Of a stretch of DNA of 43,009 nt, positions 15,997 through 23,452 are shown one piece after another. The stretch's first letter is position 1. Every line of letters begins with the position of its first letter. Source of the stretch: Oscillospiraceae bacterium (lineage in GTDB: Bacteria; Bacillota; Clostridia; Oscillospirales; Oscillospiraceae); NCBI GenBank assembly GCA_017458065.1, contig JAFTGD010000004.1, positions 1 to 43,009 of the forward strand, in the 5' to 3' direction. A program made the position numbers and the translations under genes. The notes below the pieces were generated by a model. The model did no database searches and was not told where the DNA came from. It saw only the letters and a list, made by a program, of their open reading frames with translations.

Positions 15997-17916
15997 ATGA
16001 ACGCAGTCAGAAAGTACCTTTCATGGATCCTGAGCGCAGCGCTGACCCTGTCGGTCTGCGCTCAGGCGGACGCGGAATCCGCTCCTGCTTCCCCGGCTGT
16101 GGCCGATTCCTCTCAGATGACCACGGTGGAAGAGGTCGTGGAGAAGGGAATGGTCCCGGTCTCAGGGGAGAATCTTCTCGACGGGGACTATGCCGTCACG
16201 GTCGAGAGCAGTTCCTCCATGTTCCGTATCGTGGAGGCGGTGCTCCATGTCTCTGAGGGTGGGCTGAGCGCCACCATCACCATGAGCGGGACAAGCTATC
16301 TCTATGTCTATCCCGGCACGGCGCTGGAGGCCGCGACATCGGACGAGAGCGGCTGGATCGCCTATACGGAGGACAGCGAGGGCAGGTTCTGCTTCACGCT
16401 TCCCGTCGAAGCGCTGGATGCGGGCGTGTCCTGCGCCGCCTACAGCAAGAACAAGGAGCTCTGGTATGAGCGCACGCTCCTGTTCCGGGCGGACTCGCTG
16501 CCCTTGGAGGCCTTCCGGGAGGGCTTCTTCACCACAGCCGAAAGCCTCGGGCTTGCGGACGGGGATTACCTCGTGGAAGTGAGCCTCAGCGGCGGCAGCG
16601 GAAAAGCAAAGCTGCAGTCTCCGGCGGAGCTGCATGTGAAGGACGGCCAGTGCACCGCAACACTGGTTTGGGGCAGCAAGAACTATGATTATATGAGGCT
16701 GGGGGAGACCAAAATCCTCCCGCTCCCGGACCGGGAGACCTCGACCTTTGAGATCCCGGTGGCGATCTTTGACCGGCCGATGGCCGTGATCGCCGATACG
16801 GTTGCCATGAGCGAGCCGCACGAGATCGAGTACAGCCTGATGTTCCATTCCGAGACAATTGTGAACCAAAACTCCGAGGCAGATTCTGCCTCGGAGATGG
16901 CGCTTCATAGCGCCGAACAGTTCAGCGTCGAGTTCCTCTCGGGCGACGCCGCCATCCTGACCCTCGGCGGAAAGGACCGCTATCTGCTGCTGGGCCGGGA
17001 GAGCGAGAGACCCGCAGGCCTGGAGGAGGACATCCCTGTCATCCGGACACCGGTGGAGCGGGTCTATGTCGCAAGTTCCTCGGTCCCCGATCTGTTCCTG
17101 CGCTGCGGTGCGCTGGACAGGGTCCGCTTTACAAGCACGGACGAGAGCTCCTGGCGGCTGACGAAGCTGCAGGAGGCGCTGCGGGACGAGCGCCTGCTCT
17201 ATGCCGGCAAATACAGCGCGCCGGATTATGAGCTGCTGCTGGAAGAAGACTGTGACCTTGTGATCGAGAACACGATGATCCTCCACTCCCCGGAAGTCAA
17301 GGAGAAGCTGGAGGCGCTCGGCCTGCCGGTCATGATCGAGTATTCCAGCTATGAGACAGAGCCTCTCGGCCGGGTGGAGTGGGTCCGGCTCTACGGACTG
17401 CTGACCGGCGAGCGGGAGACGGCGGACGCCTTTTTTGCCGGGCAGGAGCAGCTGCTGGAGGAGACGCTGGCGGCCGAGCCGACCGGGAAAACCGCAGCCT
17501 TTTTCCACATCACGTCAAACGGCGCCGCAGTCGTCCGGCGGAGCGGCGACTATGTGACAAAGATGATCGAGCTTGCGGGAGGCACATCACCCTTTACCGA
17601 GCTCCCCGAGGATGAGAGCGCGCTCTCGACCATGACCATCCAGATGGAGTCCTTCTACGCCCAGGCGCGGGACGCCGACGTTCTGATCTACAACAGCACC
17701 ATCTCCGGTGATCTGGAGAAGATGGAGGATCTGCTGGACAAAAGCAGCCTGTTCGCGGACTTCAAAGCCGTCCGGAACGGGGAAGTATGGTGCACGGAAC
17801 AGAGTATGTTCCAGCAGAGTTCCCTGACGGCAGGGATGATCGCAGATCTCCACACGATTCTGAGCGGCGAGGCCGAAGGCCTGGATCAGCTGACCTGGCT
17901 GCACCGGATAAAATAA
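15997..17916 (+). CDS. Exported ABC receptor: two NEAT-like modules fused to a BtuF/FecB-type domain
   Basis: A 639-residue secreted protein. Signal peptide is about residues 1-26 (ADA at the cleavage site; the sequence before Cys21 is a poor lipobox). Two homologous beta-rich modules follow, about 60-168 and 186-288. Both start LxDGDYxVxV, share an LHVxxG..AT(I/L) strand and end in a similar PV...LxF stretch, resembling NEAT heme-binding domains although the YxxxY heme motif is not evident. Residues from about 306 to 639 form a periplasmic-binding domain of the B12/siderophore/heme class. It directly follows cbiK and precedes a matching permease and ATPase. The ligand could be a corrinoid, heme or a metal chelate; the riboswitch context favours a corrinoid. 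Confidence 0.8.
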   Translation: MNAVRKYLSWILSAALTLSVCAQADAESAPASPAVADSSQMTTVEEVVEKGMVPVSGENLLDGDYAVTVESSSSMFRIVEAVLHVSEGGLSATITMSGTSYLYVYPGTALEAATSDESGWIAYTEDSEGRFCFTLPVEALDAGVSCAAYSKNKELWYERTLLFRADSLPLEAFREGFFTTAESLGLADGDYLVEVSLSGGSGKAKLQSPAELHVKDGQCTATLVWGSKNYDYMRLGETKILPLPDRETSTFEIPVAIFDRPMAVIADTVAMSEPHEIEYSLMFHSETIVNQNSEADSASEMALHSAEQFSVEFLSGDAAILTLGGKDRYLLLGRESERPAGLEEDIPVIRTPVERVYVASSSVPDLFLRCGALDRVRFTSTDESSWRLTKLQEALRDERLLYAGKYSAPDYELLLEEDCDLVIENTMILHSPEVKEKLEALGLPVMIEYSSYETEPLGRVEWVRLYGLLTGERETADAFFAGQEQLLEETLAAEPTGKTAAFFHITSNGAAVVRRSGDYVTKMIELAGGTSPFTELPEDESALSTMTIQMESFYAQARDADVLIYNSTISGDLEKMEDLLDKSSLFADFKAVRNGEVWCTEQSMFQQSSLTAGMIADLHTILSGEAEGLDQLTWLHRIK

Positions 17917-17972
17917 AACCAGAACACCGAAGTACCAAAGCAACAACGACAGTCTGACAGGGGAGGTGCAGC

Positions 17973-19025
17973 ATGCCCAAGACAATATTACCTGATACAG
18001 CGGAGAACACGGCCTGGCGCAGGCGGCCATGGTGCTGCTTCGGCGCCCTGTTTCTGCTGCTTCTGCTGTTCCTGCTGCTGAACCTGCTGGCCGGAAGCAG
18101 CCGCATGCCGGCACAGGAAGTCTTTGCCGCGCTGTTCGGGCCTGCCTCGGACAGCACCGCATTCCGGATCATCCGAAACATCCGGCTTCCGAGGCTGCTC
18201 GCCGCGGCGATCCTCGGCGGGGGACTCTCGGTCTCCGGCTATCTGCTGCAGTCCTTCTTCGGCAACCCCATTGCCGGCCCCTTTGTCCTGGGCATCTCCT
18301 CCGGTGCCAAGCTGTTTGTGGCACTGGTGATGATCTTCTCGCTGGGGCACAATCTGGCGCTGAGCTCCGCAATGATGGTGACAGCCGCCTTCTGCGGGGC
18401 GATGCTCTCCATGGGGCTGGTTTTGCTGGCAAGCCGCCGCCTTCGCAGTATGGCGCTGCTGGTGGTATGCGGCGTGATGATCGGCTATGTCTGCTCCGCC
18501 GTCACCGAGATCGTGGTGACCTTTGCCGACGACAGCAACATCGTGAACCTGCACAACTGGTCGATGGGCAGCTTCTCGGGCATCGACATGCAGGACGTGA
18601 AGGTGCTGTCGCTGACGGTATTCACGGTACTGCTGCTGTCCGTCCTCCTCTCCAAGCCGATGACGGCTTACCAACTGGGGGAGACCTACGCCCGGAGCAT
18701 GGGCGTCAATATCCGGCGCTTCCGCATGGCGCTGATCCTGCTCTCCAGCGTACTCGCCGCCTGCGTGACGGCCTTTGCGGGGCCGATCTCCTTTGTCGGG
18801 ATCGCCGTGCCGCACCTGATGCGCAGCTTTTTCCGCACCGCGAAGCCGATCCTGATGATCCCCGCCTGTTTCCTGGGCGGGGCCGTGTTCTGCCTGTTCT
18901 GCGACCTGATCGCACGCACGCTCTTTGCACCGACCGAGCTCTCCATCAGCACGGTCACGGCGGTCTTCGGCGCGCCGGTAGTGATCTGGATGCTGCTGAC
19001 AAGAAAGAGGGGGACGGAGCGATGA
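17973..19025 (+). CDS. FecCD/BtuC-type ABC transporter permease
   Basis: A 350-residue polytopic membrane protein of the iron-siderophore/vitamin B12 permease family. RIIRNIRLPRLLAAAILGGG followed by LLQSFFGNPIAGPFVLGISSGA is the family signature, and GPISFVGIAVPHLMR is the cytoplasmic coupling loop. A clear RBS, GGGGAGG, lies upstream of the ATG. It sits between the receptor and the ATPase and overlaps the latter by 4 nt, so the three genes form one importer. The substrate is not revealed by the permease. Confidence 0.93.
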   Translation: MPKTILPDTAENTAWRRRPWCCFGALFLLLLLFLLLNLLAGSSRMPAQEVFAALFGPASDSTAFRIIRNIRLPRLLAAAILGGGLSVSGYLLQSFFGNPIAGPFVLGISSGAKLFVALVMIFSLGHNLALSSAMMVTAAFCGAMLSMGLVLLASRRLRSMALLVVCGVMIGYVCSAVTEIVVTFADDSNIVNLHNWSMGSFSGIDMQDVKVLSLTVFTVLLLSVLLSKPMTAYQLGETYARSMGVNIRRFRMALILLSSVLAACVTAFAGPISFVGIAVPHLMRSFFRTAKPILMIPACFLGGAVFCLFCDLIARTLFAPTELSISTVTAVFGAPVVIWMLLTRKRGTER

Positions 19026-20131
19026 CCGGGGAAATCATTCTCTCTGCCGAGCAGCTGACCGTCGGCTATGGGAAGACGCCGGTGGTCGGCGAGATCAGCC
19101 TCCATGCCGACGCGGGGGAGATCCTCTGCCTTATCGGCCCGAACGGAGCCGGAAAATCCACCATCCTGAAGACCCTGATCCGCCAGCTGAAGCCGCTGGG
19201 CGGCGTGATCCTGATGGAAGATGCCCCGATTGCTGATATGAAGGAGCGGGACCTCGCCAAAAAGAGCGCTGCGGTCCTCACCGGGCGGGTCGACCCCGAA
19301 CTCATGACCTGTGAGGAGGTCGTCGAGACGGGCCGTTATGCTTATACCGGCATGCTGGGGATCCTCTCGGCACACGACAGGGAAACGGTGGACGAAGCCA
19401 TCCGGACCGTCGGGATCGAAGAGATCAGGGAGCGGGACTTTAACCGGATCAGCGACGGCCAGCGCCAGCGCGTGCTGCTGGCCCGTGCCCTGTGCCAGGA
19501 GCCGCAGCTGCTTGTGATGGATGAGCCGACCTCTTTCCTGGACATCCGGAACAAGCTGGAGTTCATGGGGATCCTGCGCCGCCTGGTGCGGGAAAAGCAG
19601 ATTGCCGTGATTCTGTCCCTGCACGAGCTGGAACTGGCGCAGAAATTCACGGACCGGATCGCCTGTGTGAAGGACGGGGTTATCGCCGAGGTCGGCAGCC
19701 CGGAGGAGATCTTTACCGGGCAGACGATCCGTACGCTCTACAACGTGGAACACGGCAGCTACGACAGCCTGTACGGCACGGTGGAAGGGGAGCGGAACGA
19801 CGCTCCGCCCAGGGTGTTTGTGGTCGGGGGCGGAGGCAGCGGCATCCCGGTTTACCGGAAGCTGCAGCGGGAAGGAATTCCCTTTGCCACCGGGGTTCTG
19901 CCGGAAAACGATCTGGACCTTCCGGTGGCCGGGGCGCTGGCCTCCGTTGTGATCACCGGCCCGGCCTATGAGCCGGTCTCCGCAGAGAGGGCGGATGAGG
20001 CGCTGGAGGTTTTGAAACGCTGTGAGAAGGCAGTCTGCACGGTAAAAAGCTTCGGTTCTGTCAACCGTGAAAACCGGAGGCTGCTGGACTACGCGGCGGA
20101 ACACGGCCTCCTGGAGAATGTGAAAAAATAA
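19022..20131 (+). CDS. FecE/BtuD-type ABC ATPase with C-terminal extension
   Basis: A 369-residue ATPase. Residues up to about 255 are a standard ABC domain with Walker A GPNGAGKST, signature ISDGQRQRV (a variant of LSGGQ) and Walker B LLVMDEPTSFLD, then the switch histidine in LSLHELEL. Residues from about 260 on form an extra domain with a glycine-rich start, RVFVVGGGGSG, and a Rossmann-like pattern, which is absent from ordinary FecE or BtuD. Such an extension could sense a ligand or nucleotide. The ATG at 19022 overlaps the permease stop; longer readings from 18029 lie inside the permease gene. It is the last gene of the cobalamin locus; I see no terminator before the next promoter. Confidence 0.9.
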   Translation: MTGEIILSAEQLTVGYGKTPVVGEISLHADAGEILCLIGPNGAGKSTILKTLIRQLKPLGGVILMEDAPIADMKERDLAKKSAAVLTGRVDPELMTCEEVVETGRYAYTGMLGILSAHDRETVDEAIRTVGIEEIRERDFNRISDGQRQRVLLARALCQEPQLLVMDEPTSFLDIRNKLEFMGILRRLVREKQIAVILSLHELELAQKFTDRIACVKDGVIAEVGSPEEIFTGQTIRTLYNVEHGSYDSLYGTVEGERNDAPPRVFVVGGGGSGIPVYRKLQREGIPFATGVLPENDLDLPVAGALASVVITGPAYEPVSAERADEALEVLKRCEKAVCTVKSFGSVNRENRRLLDYAAEHGLLENVKK

Positions 20132-20144
20132 TGAACGGTAAAGA

Positions 20145-20173
20145 TTGACAAATATCTGCCCAGTAAGTATAAT
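20145..20173 (+). promoter_or_regulatory. Perfect-consensus sigma-A promoter of the tct operon
   Basis: TTGACA at 20145-20150 and TATAAT at 20168-20173 have a 17-nt spacer, an exact match to consensus. The -10 lies inside an inverted repeat, AAGTA (20165-20169) with TACTT (20174-20178). Strong expression of tctC is expected unless a repressor acts. Confidence 0.9.
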
Positions 20174-20179
20174 TACTTA

Positions 20180-20205
20180 TGTGATCTTCATAAAAATTTA
20201 TCACA
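20180..20205 (+). promoter_or_regulatory. Operator-like dyad at the tct transcription start
   Basis: TGTGAT (20180-20185) and ATCACA (20200-20205) are perfect inverted arms separated by 14 nt; inside them ATAAA (20190-20194) and TTTAT (20197-20201) form a second dyad. The position right after the -10 is where a repressor or an mRNA hairpin next to the RBS (AGGAGG 20205-20210) would act. The arms resemble CRP half-sites but the spacer is far too long for CRP. Confidence 0.45.
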
Positions 20206-20217
20206 GGAGGAAACACC

Positions 20218-21186
20218 ATGAAAAAGATCATCGCACTTGCCCTGTGCCTGGTGATGGCGTTCGCACTCTGCGGCGTTGCCAGTGCAGACTTCGCCCCGAA
20301 CGGCCCGGTCTCTATGATCGTCGCCTATAAGGCCGGTTCCGGTACCGACAATACCGCCCGTATCCTGGCTAAGTACGCTGAGAAGTACGTGGGCCAGACC
20401 ATCGTCATCGAGAACGTGGAAGGCGGCTCCGGCTCCATCGGCTGGTCCCAGCTGGCCGACGCGGATCCCGACGGCCAGACCATCGGATTCATCAACCTGC
20501 CGAACTTCTCCAGCTCCATCGTCAATGAGATGGGCACCTACACGGTCGAGTCATTCGCGCCGATCTGCAACCACGTGACCGAGACCTCCATTGTCATTGT
20601 CCGCGCGGACGACGACCGCTTCCCCGATCTGGATGCTCTGGTTGCCTATGGCAAGGAGAATGAGGGCACCAAGAACGAGCTGCTGGCCTCCACCAACGGC
20701 CCGCAGGCCTCCAACCACATCGGCGCCCAGGCCTTTGCCAACTCCGCCGGATTCATGTACACCGACATTCCTCAGGGCGGCACTGCTGACCAGCTTCTGT
20801 CCCTGCGCGGCGCCGAGGCCGACTTCAGCGTTGTGAAGCTGGCTGACATTGCCGGTCAGGAAGCGGAGTATCGTATCCTGGGTGCGTTCGCCGACGAGCG
20901 TCTGCCCGAGCTGCCTGATGTCCCGACTCTGGGCGAGCTGGGCTACTATGAAGGTTGGCTGGGTTCCTCCCGCTGCCTGGTTGCACCGGTTGGTGTGAGC
21001 GAAGATGTCATCGCGTTCTATGAGGAAGCCTTCAAGGCCGCCATGGAAGACGCGGAGTATCTGGAAGCCGCGGAGCAGGCCGGCATGGCCACCGATTATA
21101 AGGATGCCGAGGCGACCGGTGCTCTGATTGCACAGCAGCAGGAATTTGCCGAAGGTCTTGCCGAGGGCTTCTGGTACGATTTCTAA
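20218..21186 (+). CDS. tctC: Tripartite tricarboxylate transporter receptor, TctC family
   Basis: A 322-residue exported solute-binding protein of the TctC/Bug family that captures a carboxylate outside the membrane for TctAB. The signal peptide ends around VASA (residue 22) with no good lipobox. The mature start GPVSMIVAYKAGSGTDNTAR and QTIVIENVEGGSGSIGW match the family's carboxylate-binding loops. AGGAGG lies 7 nt before the ATG, and the gene has its own consensus promoter. A terminator follows immediately, so this receptor is probably made in excess of the membrane subunits. The substrate cannot be told from sequence; citrate, other di/tricarboxylates and aromatic acids are known in the family. 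Confidence 0.92.
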   Translation: MKKIIALALCLVMAFALCGVASADFAPNGPVSMIVAYKAGSGTDNTARILAKYAEKYVGQTIVIENVEGGSGSIGWSQLADADPDGQTIGFINLPNFSSSIVNEMGTYTVESFAPICNHVTETSIVIVRADDDRFPDLDALVAYGKENEGTKNELLASTNGPQASNHIGAQAFANSAGFMYTDIPQGGTADQLLSLRGAEADFSVVKLADIAGQEAEYRILGAFADERLPELPDVPTLGELGYYEGWLGSSRCLVAPVGVSEDVIAFYEEAFKAAMEDAEYLEAAEQAGMATDYKDAEATGALIAQQQEFAEGLAEGFWYDF

Positions 21187-21231
21187 TAGACCGAGCTTGA
21201 ATCTTTAGCGAATTCTTATCATCGAACATTG

Positions 21232-21261
21232 AAAAGGGCAGGCATAAAACCTGCCCTTTTT
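21232..21261 (+). terminator. Intrinsic terminator between tctC and tctB
   Basis: GGGCAGG (21236-21242) pairs with CCTGCCC (21250-21256), extended by flanking A and T runs to about 11 bp, with a T-tract at 21257-21261. Being inside the operon, it most likely gives partial termination so that the receptor is more abundant than TctAB. Confidence 0.85.
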
Positions 21262-21295
21262 CGAAAAGAGAAGGATGTAAAGGAGGAATACTCCC

Positions 21296-21760
21296 TTGAA
21301 AATGAAAAAAACGGACATCGGCGTGGTCGTGTTCATGTACCTTGTCTGCGGTTTCTTTTATTATCACATGACCAAGCTGAAGGCCTCCAGCCAGACCTAT
21401 CCGAGATTTACGATTATACTGCTTTTCGGGCTGACCACCCTGTACCTGGTCCAGATGATCGTCGCAGCGAAAAAGCATGGCGTCGAGAGCGGTGTGGATG
21501 AGGTCTTCAAGGACTTTCAGCCGGCCCAGTTCTTTGTCTGCCTCATCGCGGCGATTCTGTACCTGGTCTGCATCTACTTCTTCGGCTTTTATATCTCCAC
21601 GGTGATCTTCATGCTGGCAGTTTTGCTGTATCTGAAGGTCCCGGTTCTGTATTCCGCCATCACGGTCATTGTCATTGTTGCGCTGATCTACTTTGCCTTC
21701 CAGCGCTTCCTCGGCGTGAAGCTGCCGGTGGGCACCGTGATGAAAGCGCTCGGCAAGTAA
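21296..21760 (+). CDS. tctB: Tripartite tricarboxylate transporter small membrane subunit
   Basis: A 154-residue protein with four predicted membrane helices, in the position and size of TctB, the small poorly conserved subunit. The N-terminus MKKTDIGVVVFMYLVCGFFY starts the first helix. The TTG at 21296 is 9 nt after AGGAGG (21281-21286), whereas the ATG at 21302 would be 15 nt away, so the TTG is preferred. Assignment rests on topology and location between tctC and tctA. Confidence 0.85.
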   Translation: MKMKKTDIGVVVFMYLVCGFFYYHMTKLKASSQTYPRFTIILLFGLTTLYLVQMIVAAKKHGVESGVDEVFKDFQPAQFFVCLIAAILYLVCIYFFGFYISTVIFMLAVLLYLKVPVLYSAITVIVIVALIYFAFQRFLGVKLPVGTVMKALGK

Positions 21761-21775
21761 AGGAGGCTTGAGAAT

Positions 21776-23332
21776 ATGCTGGAAACCTTATCGTTGATGG
21801 GCGCGGGCTTTCTCAATGCCCTGACCCCGATTAATCTTTTGATGATGGCGGCCGGTGTTGCCATGGGCATCATCATCGGCTGCATGCCGGGCCTCTCCGC
21901 CGCAATGGGCGTGGCGCTGATGCTGCCGATGACCTTCACCATGAAGCCGGAGACCGGACTGATCGTCCTGGGCGCCATCTACTGCGGCGCGATCTTCGGC
22001 GGTTCCATCTCTGCGATTCTGATTCACACGCCCGGTACGCCGGCCTCGGCGGCGACGGCCATTGAGGGCTATCAGATGACTCTGAGAGGACAGGCGGGCA
22101 AGGCGCTGTTCACCGCATGCTATGCCTCGTTCTGGGGCGGCCTGCTGAGCTGCGTGTCGCTGTACTTCTTCTCGCCGCTGCTGGCGAAGCTGACGCTGAA
22201 GTTCATGTCGGCGGAGTATTTCTGGCTCTCTATCTTCGGCCTGACGATCATCGCGGGCGTGTCCTCGAAGTCCATCGTCAAGGGCCTGATGTCCGGCGCG
22301 CTGGGCCTGCTGATTTCGACCATCGGGCTTGACCCGATCACCGGTGTCAAGCGCTTCATGCCCAGCAGCTACTTTGCCGAGGGCATCAACACCACCTGTG
22401 CGCTGATCGGCCTCTTCTCCATGTCCCAGGTCTTCATTCTGGCGGAGAAGAAGATCAAGGCCCGTGCCCAGGCGACAAAATTCTCGGATAAAATGAGCCT
22501 GACCCGGGAAGAGCGCAAGATTCTGCGTCCGACGATCCTGCGTTCCTGGATCATCGGCAACCTAATCGGCATCCTGCCGGGCGCCGGCGCTTCCATCGCG
22601 TGCTTCCTGGGCTACAACACCTCCCGCCAGTTCTCCAAGCATAAGGAGATGTTCGGCAAGGGCTCCATCGAGGGCGTCGCGGGCTCCGAAGCAGCAAACA
22701 ATGCCGTCACAGGCGGTTCCCTGATCCCGACCCTGACCCTCGGCATCCCCGGTGAGTCCGTCACCGCGGTCCTTATGGGCGGGCTGGTGATCCAGGGCCT
22801 CACGCCTGGTCCGGAGCTCTTCGGCAAGTACGCCCCTATGACCTATACTTTCTTCGCGGGCTTTGTCCTGGTACAGTTCTTCATGCTGGGCATCGGCCTG
22901 ATCGGCTGCCGCGGCTTCGCCCAGATCTCCCGTCTGTCCGACGCCATTCTGATCCCCTGCGTTACGGTGCTCTGCTTTGTCGGTTCCTACGCCATCCATA
23001 AGAACATCATGGACATCGTGGTCATGCTGACCTTCGGCGTGCTGGGTTATCTGATGCGGAAGTTTGACCTGAACACGGCGGCTGTCGTACTGGCGCTGAT
23101 CCTCGGTCCCATCGGCGAGAAGGGACTGCGCAACGCGCTGCGCACCTCCCGCGGCAGCATCAGCGTGCTGTTTTCCTCGGTGGTCTGCTGGGTGCTGATC
23201 GCGCTCTGCATCTTCGGTATCCTCTCTCCGATCTTCATGAACAAGCTGGAGAAGAAGGCCGAGGCCGACGCTGCGGACACGGCCGGCGGTATGGACGAGC
23301 TGGAGAAACTCACAGAAGAAGATTCTGTCTGA
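21776..23332 (+). CDS. tctA: Tripartite tricarboxylate transporter large membrane subunit
   Basis: A 518-residue polytopic membrane protein of the TctA family, the transport channel of the system. The conserved blocks GIIIGCMPGLSAAMGVALML, GGSISAILIHTPGTPASAAT and LTLGIPGESVTAVLMGGL are all present. AAAGGAGG lies upstream of the ATG. Residues after about 495 form a charged, acidic cytoplasmic tail. It ends the operon and faces the reductase gene across a bidirectional hairpin, which places the transporter beside a possible user of the same or a related substrate. Confidence 0.95.
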   Translation: MLETLSLMGAGFLNALTPINLLMMAAGVAMGIIIGCMPGLSAAMGVALMLPMTFTMKPETGLIVLGAIYCGAIFGGSISAILIHTPGTPASAATAIEGYQMTLRGQAGKALFTACYASFWGGLLSCVSLYFFSPLLAKLTLKFMSAEYFWLSIFGLTIIAGVSSKSIVKGLMSGALGLLISTIGLDPITGVKRFMPSSYFAEGINTTCALIGLFSMSQVFILAEKKIKARAQATKFSDKMSLTREERKILRPTILRSWIIGNLIGILPGAGASIACFLGYNTSRQFSKHKEMFGKGSIEGVAGSEAANNAVTGGSLIPTLTLGIPGESVTAVLMGGLVIQGLTPGPELFGKYAPMTYTFFAGFVLVQFFMLGIGLIGCRGFAQISRLSDAILIPCVTVLCFVGSYAIHKNIMDIVVMLTFGVLGYLMRKFDLNTAAVVLALILGPIGEKGLRNALRTSRGSISVLFSSVVCWVLIALCIFGILSPIFMNKLEKKAEADAADTAGGMDELEKLTEEDSV

Positions 23333-23380
23333 TATTGCAGCGCAGCTTACAGAGCAATCAAAAATCATCCATCATACAAA

Positions 23381-23415
23381 CAGGCTCCCTTCCGGTATGC
23401 CCGGAGGGGAGCCTG
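23381..23415. terminator. Bidirectional terminator between tctA and the reductase gene
   Basis: A 15-bp stem pairs 23381-23395 with 23401-23415 (one G-T pair) around a 5-nt loop. T-rich sequence follows loosely on both strands. It lies between two convergent genes. Confidence 0.75.
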
Positions 23416-23452
23416 AACTGATTGAATGGATTTTTATCAGAGTCTGATCGGA

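Noticed and set aside
20180-20205. CRP/FNR site upstream of tctC
   Set aside because: TGTGAT and ATCACA arms are present but 14 nt apart rather than the CRP spacing, so only a generic dyad is claimed.
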